Shown here piece by piece: positions 40,201 to 52,349 of a DNA stretch of 64,000 nucleotides. The notes under the pieces are model-generated. The model made no database searches. It was not told the DNA's origin and saw only the letters and a list, made by a program, of their open reading frames with translations. Origin of the DNA: Ustulina deusta. Its lineage: Eukaryota > Ascomycota > Sordariomycetes > Xylariales > Xylariaceae. Every line of letters starts with the position of its first letter. Within the stretch, counting starts at the first letter, position 1. The position numbers were made by a program, and so were the translations under genes. Location: assembly GCA_023159155.1 (NCBI GenBank), contig JAJNNX010000011.1, positions 744,001 through 808,000 on the forward strand. Reading direction: 5' to 3'.

Positions 40201-42198
40201 TAATTAATAAATAGTATATAATATTTTTAAATATAGTAATTTTTTTTTATTAATTATATTAGTAAAAATATAGTTTTTTATTAAATAGGTTATATTATTA
40301 ATTTACTAATTGTTATTATTGCTAAATAAAATATATTATAAAAGTTAGTAAAACTATTTTGATTTAAAATTATTAGAATATTTATATTATTATTAATAAC
40401 TAGTGCTTTTTTTAGGATTTTTATTAAGTTTATAGTTTTATTTTATATTATAATTATAAATAATATTTTAATAATATTTATAAAGTAATTTTTTTTAGGA
40501 ATATTATTAAGTAGTTTTTTTGCTACTTTTAGATTATTATTTTTTTAGATCTAGTTATTTTATATTTTGTTTTTTTAAAATATAGTTTAACTAAATTCTT
40601 AAAATATAAAAAATAATAATCTAGGTTAAATTAAAATAGCAAAAAGTTGTTTAAAAGTTATAAGTATATAAGCTATAAAAATAATATATTTAAAAAAAAG
40701 CTAAAAATAATATATTTAAAAAAAAGCTAAAAAAAATTAGATTATAGTATAGCTATTAAAAGTATTGCAAAGTTTGTTGTTTTTTTTTTGTAGTTAAGTT
40801 GTTTTTTAATTTTAGTTTTTTTAGTTTTTTTTTATATTATTTGGCATGTTTGTAATATTTTTTTTTATTTTAACTGGCGGGCTTTAGTTCTAGGTACTTT
40901 TTATAATAAATTTTAAGATATAGTTTGTAGTAAAACTTATAGAGTTTTTATTTATTATTTAAAAAAAAAAGTAAGTTAGTTTTAGTAGCTAAAAATATAG
41001 TTTATAATGTTTATTTTTTTTAGTTTTGTTTAAATTATATAATAGTATTAGTTGTTTTTTTTAAAGTAATAGCTATTTATATTATTTAAAAAGGATTAGT
41101 AGTATTATAAACTAGTATTTTAGTTATATTTAGTTTTTAAATAATAATAAAAAAGTTAAATTTAAAGCTAAGTTTATCAATAAATTTTTAAATAATATAT
41201 AAATATAGCTATACTAAAATAGGATTAAGTTTTATTATGTTTATTTAAGTTTATTAAAGTATTACTATAAATTATATAACTTTTTTTATAGTTTTTAAAG
41301 TAGTTTTTTTATTATTAAAAATATTAAGCAAATTAGGCTTTATTTTTAAGTTTATAAATAATAAAAAGTTTTATTTAAATAAGTACTAATATATTAAAGG
41401 GATTTTTAGTAATAGATTATATTTAATAATAAATATTTATTAAAAGTTTACTATAGATTATAATATATATTATATTATATTTATTAAACTATTTATTTTT
41501 TTAAGTTATAAAGTTTTTTTTATTTTTTTTATTTTGTTATATTAGTATTATTATTTAAAAGCTATTAAATAAAAGTTATTTCAATTTATTTATTATAAGT
41601 TTTTTTTTTATGTTTTAATTTTATTTTAGCTATTGTTTTAAAGTATTTAAAAAATATATTTTTTTAAGTTTTTTTAAAGCGTTATTAAACAATATTTTTT
41701 AAAAAGTTCGGTAATAAGTCTAAAAAGCTAAAAAAAAATTAATTTTGTTTTAAAAAAACTAAAAAATATTAATTTTATTTTAGAAACGTTTATATTTTTG
41801 TTATTATTATTAGTAAAAATATTAAAATATTTTTTAAATTAATAAATAATATAATAATAAATTATTAAAATAATAATTAAATTGTTTTTTAGTTGTTTAA
41901 TTAAAAATAATAATAAACTAGGTTATTTAAGTTTATAATAAAAAGATTAAGTTTAATAAACTATTATTATTTGATTAAATATTATTAAAACATAAATATA
42001 AAATAAATAGAAATATGTTTAGCTATAAAAGCAGTATATTTATTTTAAAGCTAAATAGTTTTTAGTTATTTAATATTAATAAATAAATAAATATTTTAAA
42101 TAGCGTAAAAAATTTAGAGCTAAGTAATAACAGATTATTAATATAATTACTATTTAAATTATTATTAAAGTTGTTTAAATTTTTTTAAAATAAAAAAT
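37235..42198 (-). pseudogene. E1 gag-pol remnant including the RT catalytic site
   Basis: On the minus strand, 37954-37928 reads Y-I-N-N-L-L-I-I-S, which is the copia RT motif YVDDLLII with G-to-A changes (GTN to ATT, GAT to AAT). The rest of the segment is T-rich on the plus strand, with many stops. It should contain the RT, integrase and gag parts upstream of the motif, but I could not place those domains. The segment is bounded by E2 on the left and E4 on the right. Confidence 0.7.
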
Positions 42199-42469
42199 TA
42201 TAATAGTTAGTATAATCTTGGCAAAACCTATAAGAACTTCAAACCTATAGTTTTAGTAAAACCTGCAAAAACTCTAGACCTATATAGTAATAAAATAGAA
42301 AGTTTGCGCATAGACCAACCTAATTCTACAGCTATATATATAAAGTCTATATCTATTTACTTTATAAACTCTAACTTTTTTTTTTTTTTTTTTTTTTTTT
42401 TTAGCTTAAAGTCTTTATTTATAGTATTAATAAACTAGCTATAAAAATTTTACTTAACTAATTATAATA
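42199..42469 (+). repeat. E4 5' LTR, 271 bp
   Basis: It is strongly mutated relative to its partner. It contains a long T run near 42380-42402, where the other copy has a mixed C/T tract followed by Ts. It has internal tandem-like units (GGCAAAACCT...AGAACTTCAAACCTATAG) seen in both copies. Confidence 0.84.
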
Positions 42470-43696
42470 CTATTTTAAACTTACTAATTATTTATTAATA
42501 AATATTTAATAAATATATATTTTTTATTTTGCTATAATTAATAAAATATAAATAAACTTTTTTTTTTAATTATATATTTAATATAAAAAATTATATATTT
42601 TATAATATAAATCTAACTTTAATATAACTTTAATAAAACTTTTAATTTTTATACTATTTAAAAATTAATAATTTATAAAAAACTTAACTTTAAATATTTT
42701 TATTTTATTTTTAGTTTTTAAATAATTAAAATAATTCTAATTTTTAAGTATAGCTAGCTTTTTATTATTAAATAATTTTAAAAAAAAAAATTTTATAAAA
42801 AAAAAAAAAACTTAAGTACTAAATTTTTTTATAAATGTTTTAAATAAACTAATATTTAAAAAAAACAAAAAGTTAAAATTTAAAAAAATAAAATTTAAAC
42901 TAGAACTAAAACTATTTAAAATAAGTAATATATTTAAAAATATAGTACTAAATATTATAATTATATAAGCTCACAATTTTGTATTAGTTCTAGTAGAACT
43001 TTTTTAATAAATAAAAAAAATAAAGCATTAATTTTTTAATATATTTATTTTAGTACTTTTAAAAAATAACTATAATTTAATAATAAAAAATATATTTAAA
43101 AGTATTAATTTTAAATTTTTTAGTTTTACTGCTTTATTTGTTTTTTATTTTATTAATTTATTTTTTAATATTTTAAACTTTACTTATATTAAAAAAGCTA
43201 AAGTATAAAAAATTAATTTTAGTAAGTTTGTAAAAAATAAAGCTTTATTTAATAACTAAGTTTATAAATTAATAAAAAAACTAAATAAAAATATTACTAT
43301 ATTCTAAAATAAAAATAATTAATTTTAGTATATTATAAGCTAATTAAAAAAATATACTAAAAAATTAATAAAAATATATTTTTATTTAATTAAAAAATTA
43401 TTTAGTAATATTATTAAAATAATTTAAGTTTTATTAATAATTTATTATAATTTTAATTAAATAGTTATAGTTTATAAAATATTTTAAGTTTATATATATA
43501 TAACTAATAAAAATATTAATAAGTTTATTTTTATATTTAATAGTTTAGCTTAAAAATATTAATTAGCTAAGTTATAATAAAAATATAAATTATAAAACTA
43601 TTTTTATATAGACTTAAAAAAAAACTTATATAAAGTTTTTATAAATTTAAATATTTTTTATAAATTATTTATTAATAAAGTTATTAAATTAATATA

Positions 43697-43954
43697 TGTT
43701 TGAATAGAGTGTACTGCATATTTCCAAAGCAGCAGTACATGCCTGCAAGGTTAGTGGAATACAGTCTATTCACTATATGCCACACTCAAAAGAAGGAAAA
43801 GAAAGAAAGGAAATAGGTAGGTGGGAGCCCCCTATATACCCTTCCGTACAGAAAGGTCTGTAAGTGGGTCCTAGCCGGACCCCTTGGCCTAGACCCCCCT
43901 TGGCTAGACCCCTTCGTACGAAGGGGTCCATAATTGCGTACGATTAATCCAACA
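43697..43954 (+). repeat. Solo LTR copy 1, 258 bp, inserted in E4
   Basis: It begins TGTTTGAAT and ends TCCAACA, with a perfect 5-bp duplication ATATA on both sides (43692-43696 and 43955-43959). It is the same length as copy 2 and differs by about a dozen transitions, almost all G-to-A on this strand. It has normal GC content inside A/T-saturated DNA. No internal region or second LTR adjoins it, so it is a solo LTR or an LTR-like short element. Confidence 0.87.
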
Positions 43955-45848
43955 ATATATAATATTAAGCAAGCTTATAAAAACTATTAATAAACTAAAC
44001 TTATTAGCTTAACTAAATAAAAATCTAATTTAAATAATTAAACTTTTAATAAACTAGCTTACTAACTTTTAGCTAACTTTAAAAGTTTTAAAATATTTAT
44101 TTTAAAATAGTTAAAACAAATATTAATTAAAAAAAAAAAAAGCTTATTAAAATAATAAAACTTGCTTTATTTATAATAAAAAAGAATATATATTAATTAA
44201 TTGCTTTAATTAAAAGCTTAAAATTTTAGTTGTTTAATTAGCAAAAAAAAGCTCCAATAAAAATAATTTTAGTAGTTTATTTAACTTAAAAAATAAATAA
44301 AACTAATAAAAAATTTTTTATTAATTTTTTTATTTATTTTAACTAAAATATATAACTAAAACAAATTAATTATTTTTAAAATATTTACTTAATTCTAAAT
44401 TAATAATATTAAAATAGAAATTTTAGTTTTATATAATATTAGAACTTATACTTTTTTAATAATTAGCTATAAGTTTATATAATAAATTAAGCAATAATTA
44501 AAAATAAAAATAGTTTAATTAGTTAAACTTTAAAAGCTTTATAACTATTAAAGTAAAATAATTAATAAAATTTATAAATATTTAATATATACTATAAAAA
44601 TTAATAATTAATAATTTAAAAACTAAACGTTTTAAGTTATTAATTTTAGCTATAATATTATTATTAGTATTAAATAGTTAATAAAATAAAATGTTCTAAT
44701 AAAAACTTAAAAATAATAATTAATTTAGCTAAATAATTTATTTTTATTAATTTAATTTTTACTAATAATTATAATTAAGCTTTTTAATTATAAACAATAA
44801 AATATAAACCTTAAAATATAAAAAAATATAAATTAATATAATTAAGCGTTAAAAAATATTATTAAATATTAAAACAACTTTTTAAAAACAAAACAATTAT
44901 TTTAGAAATAACTAAAACTAAAAAAACAAAAAAAAAACTTAGAACTTTTAAACTTAAAACAAAAAAAGTTTATATAATAACTTTTTAAAAAAAAAAAACT
45001 AAACTATTATTAAAAAAATTATATAAAACTTTTAAAATTATTTTTATTAAAATAAATAAAAACAACTAGCTAAAAAAACTTTAAAAGAGCTTATTACAAT
45101 TAAATTTATAATAACTAAAAATAATTATACTAAACTACTTAAAAAAAACTTAAAAGTAATTAATATTTTATAAAAAAAATAAACTTAAATTAATTAAGTA
45201 ATATTATAAAAAACTTTTAATAATAAACTAATTTTATTTAAAAAAAAAAAAATCTTTAATATATAAAGCTAATATAAAACTTTTTGCTTTTTTAGTTATT
45301 ATATTTAAAAAAGTTCTTTTTAAAAAAAAAATCTAAAACTTTATTACTATTATAACTAAAGTTTAATATAGTACTAGAACCTAATAGTAAAAAACGTACT
45401 TTTAGTTCTTATTAATATTATATATTTATATAATTTATTTTTTTTTAAAAAATTTTTTATAAATAAACTATTAGCTATAGATTTTATTAAATAAAATATA
45501 AACCTAAATATTATTTTTGTTTTGTTTATATTTAAACTTAAATTAATTAAACATAAATTTATAATTAATTATTAATAAAAAATATATATTTAAAAAATTA
45601 ATTTATACTAGTTTTAAATATTAGTAGTACTATATTTAATTATTATAATATTATTTAATTTATTAAACTAAATATTATTAAAGTTTTTTATTAATTATTA
45701 TTAATTATAAAATTATATTATTATTTTTTTTTAAACTTATAAAAAAATATTTTAATAAAAAGTTTTATTTTTTAGGTTAAAAATAAAACCTATTTAGTAG
45801 TAAGCTTTTATTAATATATAAATTTAAAAACTTTTAAACAAGTTTTCA

Positions 45849-45884
45849 AATATTTATATAAATAATATTTTAATTTATTTTAAA
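45849..45884 (+). pseudogene. E4 reverse-transcriptase catalytic motif remnant
   Basis: Codons AAT ATT TAT ATA AAT AAT ATT TTA ATT TAT TTT AAA translate as NIYINNILIYFK. Undoing G-to-A/C-to-T changes at the two Asp codons and neighbours gives the gypsy-type YIDDILIYSK pattern. Surrounding frames contain multiple stops. Confidence 0.72.
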
Positions 45885-47049
45885 ACTAAAAAATAGTACT
45901 AAACTTATTATAAAAAAATAATTTATTATTTATATTAAACTAAATATTAAAAAAATATTAAAAAGTTTTATTTTAATATATTTATTATTAATTATTTAAA
46001 AATAGTTATAAAAGCTAAAGTAAAAATTAAAATTAATTTTGCTAAAATTTAAATAATTTTAAATTAAAACTTTAATAATTTTAAAAATACTAAATTAATC
46101 CGGTTATTTTTTAAGTTTTATAATTATGTTTATATATTTATTTACTACGCTAGTAAAATTATTACTTTTTTAAATTAACTATTAAAAAAAAACAAGCTAT
46201 TTATAATAAAACTAAAACAAAAATAAGTTTTTAAATATATAAAACTACTAGCTTATAAAATATTTGTTTTAGCTTTTTTTAGGCCTAGCTAATTAATATA
46301 AATAAAAACAAATATTTTACGTAATATAATAAAAAAAGTTATTTAGTAGCAATAAAAAAATATAACTTAAAAACTTATAAAGTATTTTTTTAAAATAATA
46401 ATACTAACTAAGCAAGTTTATTTAATTTAAAACTATAAATTTTTAGTAATAATATAAACTTTAAAATATTATTGTTTAAAGCTTTTTAAAACTAAATTTT
46501 TTATAATAATTAATTATTAAGCTTTATTATATTTTTTAAATAAATAAATTTTATTAATATAATAAATATATTAGGCTAACTTTTTATTAAACTTTAATAT
46601 TATTTTTTAATATTAATTAAAACAAAAAAATATAGTAGCTAATGCTTTATTAAAAAAATAGCTAAGCTTTTTATAATTAAAACTAAAAAAGCTAAAAAAC
46701 AAATAATAATATTAGTTCTATTTAATAAAATATTAAGTTTTATATTAACTATAGACTTTTTATTTAATATTTTTTAAAAAGCTAATTTAGTAAACCTAAT
46801 TAAACAAAAAAACTAGCTATAAGAGCTAAAAAATAAAAATAAAAAACTATACATATTTAAAGTTATTTTAAATAAGATTATTTTTTTTTATATAACTTTA
46901 ATTTAAAAAATTTATATATTTTTAATTATTATATACTAAAATTAATATAAAACAATTAAAATATTAAAACAAAAATATTATTAGTTTTATTTAAAATATA
47001 ATTATAAATAATATATATATAATTATTATAACTATAAAAAAAATAAAAT

Positions 47050-47307
47050 TGTTTGAATGGAGTGTACTGCATATTTCCAAGGCAGCAGTACATGCCTGCA
47101 AGGTTGGTGGAATACAGTCTATTCACTATATGCCACACTCGAAAGAAGGGAAAGAAAGGAAGGAAATGGGCAGGTGGGAGCCCCCTATATACCCTTCCGT
47201 ACGGAAGGGTCTGTAGGTGGGTCCTAGCCGGACCCCTTGGCCTAGACCCCCCTTGGCTAGACCCCTTCGTACGAAGGGGTCCATAATTGCGTACGATTAA
47301 TCCAACA
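47050..47307 (+). repeat. Solo LTR copy 2, 258 bp, inserted in E4
   Basis: It begins TGTTTGAATGG and ends TCCAACA, with its own 5-bp duplication AAAAT (47045-47049 and 47308-47312). Separate target duplications show that copies 1 and 2 were independent insertions, not the two ends of one element. It contains two perfect palindromes with a CGTACG core: 47191-47210 (20 bp) and 47260-47281 (22 bp). The 77-aa frame across it is fortuitous. Confidence 0.88.
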
Positions 47308-48611
47308 AAAATATTATAAAATAAAACTTTTAGCTTTTTTTATTTATTATTTATATTAGCTATAGTATAGCAATATATAATAATAAATAATAAAAATATA
47401 CTACTTAATTAATAAAGTTATAATTATATATAAGTATTTATAAACAAGTTTAGCTATTTAATTATAACTTTACTTAGCAAAAAAATAAATATTATAAAAT
47501 TGCTAGTTATATAATATTATAAAAGTTTATATAAATTTTTTAGTATACTAGATATATAAATATTAAATAATATAGGACTATTTATTTTTAAATTTATAGT
47601 AATAATTAATAGTTTTATAAATACTAAATATTATTTTAGTAGCGCTTACTATCTTTAGACCTAAAAAATAATAAAATTAACTAATTAAAAACTAAACTAA
47701 TAATTTTATTTTTATATTAATAAATATTAAAACAATTAAAATATTTATTTTTTTGCTTTAGACTTTATATATAATTTTTTATAATATTTATTAATTAATA
47801 TATTATTATTAAAAGTAATAATAAAAGTTAAAATATAAAACTTTTTAATAATAAATATTAATAAAACTATTATAAATTTTAATACTAAACAATAAATACT
47901 TAAACTAGTTTATTAAACCTAAAACGTTTAAAAAATAATATATAATATAGCAATTTTTGTATAAAAATAATATAAGCTACAAACTAACAAAAAAAAATGT
48001 TTAATAGATTTTAAAATAAAAAATAAAGTTTTTTTAAAAAAAAAAAGTTTTATAACATAAGTACTAACTATTAAATTAGATTTTTAATTAGTTAAACTTT
48101 TCGAAATCCTAAAAAAACAAAAATTTAGCTATATTTTTGATTTGCTTAACTTTTATAAAATAAAAAACCTATTTTATACTAACTAATTACAAAAAATAAG
48201 TAATAATCTTTTATTTTAATAAATCTAATTATTACTTTTAGCTAAAAATATTAATAGCAAAATAAAATTTAAAATCAAACAAATCAAACAATTAAAAATA
48301 TATAAAAAAAGCAAAAAGTTATAATACTAAGTTGTTTAAAAAAGCTATAATTTTAATAATACTTAGTATATAGCCTAAAATTTTAAAAACGCGCTAATTA
48401 AACTTAACTAATTTTATAAAACTTACAAAAAAGCCCCCGCACCCCCCGTAAAATTACAAAAATAAATATACATAGCAATAATTAATAAGTTTGCAAACAA
48501 TCACAAAAATAATAATAAAGCAATATAATATAAAAAAACTATACAAACTTAACATTATTAATAATTTTAAGTTAAAACTATATTTAAACTTTTAGTTTTA
48601 AAAAGAAATAG

Positions 48612-48881
48612 TGTAATAGTTAGTATAGTCTTAGCAAAACCTGCAAGAACTCTAGACCTATAGTTTTAGCAAAACCTGTAAGAACTCCAGACCTATATAG
48701 TAATAAAATAAAAAGTCTACACACGGACCAACCTAACTCTGCAGCTATATATATAAAGTCCATATTTACCTACTCTATAAACTCTAACTTCCTTCCTTTC
48801 TTTCTTTTTTTTTTAGCTTAAAGTCTTTGTCTATAGTATTAATAAACTAGCTATAGAAGCTTTACTTGACTGATCGTAACA
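48612..48881 (+). repeat. E4 3' LTR, 270 bp
   Basis: This is the less mutated copy, keeping CCTTCCTTTCTTTC and the terminal GACTGATCGTAACA. It contains two similar units around AGCAAAACCTGCAAGAACTC and AGCAAAACCTGTAAGAACTC. Confidence 0.84.
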
Positions 48882-49342
48882 AAAAATAATCAAATAAGCT
48901 TAATAGTTTGGTAGTAAAACATAAAAAAATTCTAATACTAAAAAAACAATATATATAAAAAAAAAAAATTTAGTTTTTTTTATAAAGGTTATATTAAATA
49001 TTTATAAATATTTTAATTTTTAATACTAATTAGTTTTTTAGTTTTAAATTTAGTAATATTTAAAAAAAAAAAATTAGTATTAAAAAATTTTTAGTAGTTA
49101 GTTATAAAAAGTTTTTTAGTTTTTGTTTTAATTAAAAAATTTATAAGTTTAATCTTTTAATTTAATAGAACAATTTTTATTTTTAGTTTTTAGATTTTAG
49201 AAAAAATATTTTATTATTTAATAAAAAATTAAAATTTTAATATATATTATATATAAAATTAAAAATTAATAAGTTATTAGTTTTAAAAGATTTAATTTTT
49301 AATAAATAAAGTGCGTTAGAATAAGCGTCCGGGCTTATAACT

Positions 49343-49472
49343 TGTTAAAAAAAGTATATAGTAATCCTATTAATTATTTAGAAGTCTAAGTTATAATATA
49401 AGTAGGTGGCAAATATAGGAGTCTTATATATAGCATGTAGATCGTAAGTATCCTAGCCTCCTGGTTTTGACA
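49343..49472 (-). repeat. E1 right (5') LTR, 130 bp
   Basis: It starts TGTTAAAAAAAG (the partner has TGTCAGAAGAGG) and ends TTTTGACA, followed by TTATA. The outward half keeps more G and C than the left copy (CCTAGCCTCCTGG), so the two copies have been mutated unequally. Confidence 0.88.
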
Positions 49473-49561
49473 TTATACTGGTTTAATTTCATAAGAGCTT
49501 TCATTTCGACTTGACAGTAATTACGCTTGAATACAATGGTTTCATACCCTATTACACCCCA

Positions 49562-50299
49562 CTAGTTCTCTCGAGAACCGCTGATCATGAAAAACCCTTT
49601 GACCCAGACAGCTTCCACGCACTTAAGAGTAAAACCTTTCGACTTCAATAAATTCTCTATCTCATCTCGGACGCCAGAAGCGTCCCATGTTTCCAGCGCA
49701 ACGTTGTGTACTAGGCTCCAGTGGGCATCGTCCAAACCACGCAACACCTCAAGTTCGGCGCCCTCGACGTCGATCTTGAGAAAGTCAATCCGAGTGAACT
49801 CGGGGTGACTGTTCAAGATATTCGATAGCCGTTCTATCTTGACGTCCACTTGTTGAGCACCTCCAAACCCTTGTTTCGCGACTTCCCGGCCATGCTCTTC
49901 CGCAATCAACTAGCAGAGCTTCTGCTTTTCCTCCGGCTTCAACGTCGAATTACCAGGAAGATTCGGAAAGTACGTCAGTTGCTGGATGCCCTCCTCTGAC
50001 GCCAAGCCCCAGGGCAAGGCTTCGACATCGGAAATGTTGTGCAGTTCAAGGTTGCGACGTAAGATGTTATAAGTTTCCGGGGCGGGTTCGAAGGCGAGAA
50101 TCTTTGATGACGGGAACTTCTGTTTCAGATATAACGAAAACATGCCGATGTTTGCCCCGACATCGATGACAAAAGGGGCTTCTGAGAGGTTCGAAACATC
50201 GTAGCAGCCGTCTTCAAAGATTTCTTTATAGATGAACTTTGCCTCATCTTGGCTCATGGAATAACATGAGGTCTTTTCGAATTCTATGAGCTGCGCCAT
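49562..50299 (-). pseudogene. FkbM-family SAM-dependent methyltransferase, broken by one in-frame stop
   Basis: From the ATG at 50299 the frame encodes a class I methyltransferase of the FkbM type. It has the SAM-binding motif VIDVGANIGMFSLY (residues 44-57), AFEPAPETY, and the family block DFLKIDVEGAELEVLRGL. The full frame is 246 codons (about 245 aa including the stop position), a normal length for a stand-alone FkbM protein. At 49910-49912 a TAG interrupts the frame (residue 130) with no frame shift, and reading continues to the stop at 49562. No good GT..AG intron removes the stop. The gene lies 90 bp from the right end of E1. A TGG or CAG codon turned into TAG would in either case be a CpA-to-TpA change. 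Methylation of a hydroxyl on a small molecule or sugar is the family role; the substrate is unknown. Confidence 0.72.
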
Positions 50300-52349
50300 G
50301 TTGAGCTGGAACTGAAGAAAATCGGTGGCCCGGGTAGTTCACGAGTCCGCCATTTCGTAAGAACAATGGTTATGTAGCGTCACGTGACCACGAAGAATAT
50401 ACTCAGTCGGATTCGTCATCGCTTATTCAGCCTAGTTTTGCACCCATTTGCAGTTGCATGCGTGTGATACCCTTGTCTGTGTGCACTGAGCCTACTACAG
50501 GTTAGGTGTAATATGGTCAATCTGATTGCACAAGATAGCAATATCCAATCATAAATAATGAATCTTCCATGGAACCGTAGGGTTCGCCCGGGTTCTTTGT
50601 GGTGATGACCTAAGTGGCTTGAGAGACGCGCAGCCCTCGCTAGACGGGAATAAGACATTTTTACAAAGGGAGAAAGAATAGCCAGCTTTGGCTGGGCTAG
50701 GTTAGGTGACTTGGTGTAGATACAGCCTTAGTAGTTTCTTCTTATTCTAAATCTTTGAAGGGCAACGGACTTTTGGCACTCTGGAAGATTATTGCTACAT
50801 CTAGCATTGTTTGGATGAGCTGCAGACTTGACGAAGTGGTTAGATCCCGCACTTATTGTTGTAGACCCTCATCTTATTCCCGTACTATGTGCATAATATG
50901 GCTCGGAATTTGAAGTGAAAATACGCTGTTTTCAGTTCTTGCACCTTAGCTGAGGGCTTGATATCGGAGCAACCTTGGCCTGCTGATGATTGGAAGTAAT
51001 ACCCGGCGTTTTTGACCGGCTTTCCATATCCTTTGCCTTGGAGCAATCTTGTGGAAAACTATCTCTCAGCAATAAATTTCCTTCTGAGATGGTTCTAATT
51101 ATATCGCTAATTATTTTTGAGGCATTCCAACTGATGGCTTGAGGTGGAAAGCAGATTCATCCACCATCCGATCAGTGCGCGCTGTGGGCCGCAATTACAG
51201 TAAACATAACTGTGCGCTTGAGGAACTAGAAACATTCCTCTCTGAGATGTGTGAAATTCAATATCACTACCCTCGTTAGCTGATACTAATTATGAAAGGC
51301 TTTTTGGAAATCTTAGACTCTTATGATTTTGATCGATTCCCTGAAGCCTTTCTGACTAGCCTTGAGTATCAAGGTGGTTTGCAGAAAGACGAAGGGCTTG
51401 AAAACTTCGCTCAAGTACGTTAACCCGAATTAGCTATCTATTAGACGATAGACTGAAGTTGAATAATATTTTATATGTATATCTATTTCCCGAAGTATCA
51501 TGGAGCAAAGGTCTAATTAGACCGGGTTAGTTAGGTCAAAAATAAAAGGGGTAAAGGAGATTGATTGATTGTGTTTAACGCCATGAGACGAGGGTAAATG
51601 AAAACGAACGAGGATGCCCTAGAGAGCCGAATGCACAGATAAAGCGTATTTTAACTTTTATCCATACAAGAGAAGATGGAATTACAGCAGTTTTGGGCTG
51701 CTAGAGGAATACCAAAGCCGGAGCCGACTATTCCTATGGTTACACAAATGTACCAGATCCGTGCCATGAATTTGCCCTGAAAACACGGTGTAGTTTCGAC
51801 AATGTGAGCCCCGAGAAGGACTTCAAAACCTTTATCATCGGATAGAATGTTGAGGAAACAAAGGATATTTTCTCTATGTTCTTGACTTCTCAGTTCTCGC
51901 TCATCACTTCTACTCGACAAAGTTTCTGTCCTTCTTTTATTCTATTCTTAGGGCAGATATGTATATAGAAATGTTTACACTAGATTATGACCGAGTTATC
52001 AATAAGCAAGCCCATGGTGGGTGTCCGGTAGTACTAGGTTGCTAGCACAGGGGACAGGATCTCCACTATTGGGAAGAAGTTCAAGTACTTGAATTAAATA
52101 CATTCAGAAACCCGAACAACAAAACCTACATTAACGGCAGGACATAGGACTGAAATTATTCGCTAAATTATCCATAAACACTTCATCTCCATGAGCGAGG
52201 AAAGGGCCATTAGACCGAATTCGACGTTGTCTTTGTGCCGTGTCCCCCCCCTTTTTGCCAAGAATGACGATCCCATAATCCCTTCGAACTGAATGGGTCC
52301 GTGAAAGAATTTTAGTATAGAAACTTACCCTGGCTCAGAGCTTAATTCT
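50300..52349. other. Intergenic region between the FkbM pseudogene and the PKS
   Basis: About 2 kb without a supported gene. A minus frame at 51651-51920 has one possible membrane helix (IWYICVTIGIVGSGFGI) but no ATG at its upstream end; it could be a decayed gene fragment. A plus-strand ATG at 51291 opens about 41 codons ending at a GTACGT donor-like site, again unproven. The region is less A/T-rich than the transposon block and has no recognised repeat. Confidence 0.4.

Larger units (their letters stand above)
42199..48881 (+). mobile_element. E4: Ty3/gypsy LTR retrotransposon nested in E1
   Basis: Direct repeats of 271 and 270 bp (42199-42469 and 48612-48881) bound the element. They start TGTAATAGTTAG (left copy TATAATAGTTAG) and end CGTAACA (left copy TATAATA). 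The flanks share AAAAAT (42193-42198 and 48882-48887). A plus-strand RT motif at 45849-45884 reads N-I-Y-I-N-N-I-L-I-Y-F-K, the gypsy motif VYIDDILIYSK with RIP-type changes. Near 46745-46770 a frame L-T-I-D-F-L may be the integrase core. A purine-rich stretch (AAAAAGAAATAG) precedes the right LTR. Removing two solo LTRs and their duplications leaves about 6.16 kb, a normal gypsy size. Confidence 0.86.
18499..49472 (-). mobile_element. E1: outer Ty1/copia-type LTR retrotransposon, RIP-degraded and carrying nested elements
   Basis: The two ends are 130-bp direct repeats (18499-18628 and 49343-49472) starting TG and ending CA or its mutated form TA. They are flanked by a perfect 5-bp target duplication TTATA (18494-18498 and 49473-49477). 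Removing the nested E2 and E4 with their duplications leaves about 7.2 kb, a normal copia size. Minus orientation is shown by a decayed RT motif at 37928-37954 and the RNase H end at about 19975-20031. It is also shown by a polypurine run (minus-strand CAAAAAAAAG) next to the left LTR and a GC-retaining stretch (AAGCCCGGACGC) next to the right LTR, where the primer-binding site should lie. LTR differences are essentially all C/T or G/A. No long ORF survives, so it is dead. Confidence 0.88.

Noticed and set aside
47053..47286. 77-aa plus-strand frame
   Set aside because: It coincides with solo LTR copy 2 and is a non-coding repeat.
18499..49472. The A/T-rich block as a possible centromere
   Set aside because: It is fully bounded by one LTR pair with a target duplication and lies between genes. 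The composition is explained by nested, RIP-mutated retrotransposons, though sequence alone cannot exclude centromere function.
51651..51920. 89-aa minus-strand frame with a possible membrane helix
   Set aside because: Its upstream end is not an ATG, there are no clear splice partners and no family is recognised. It is mentioned in the intergenic entry only.
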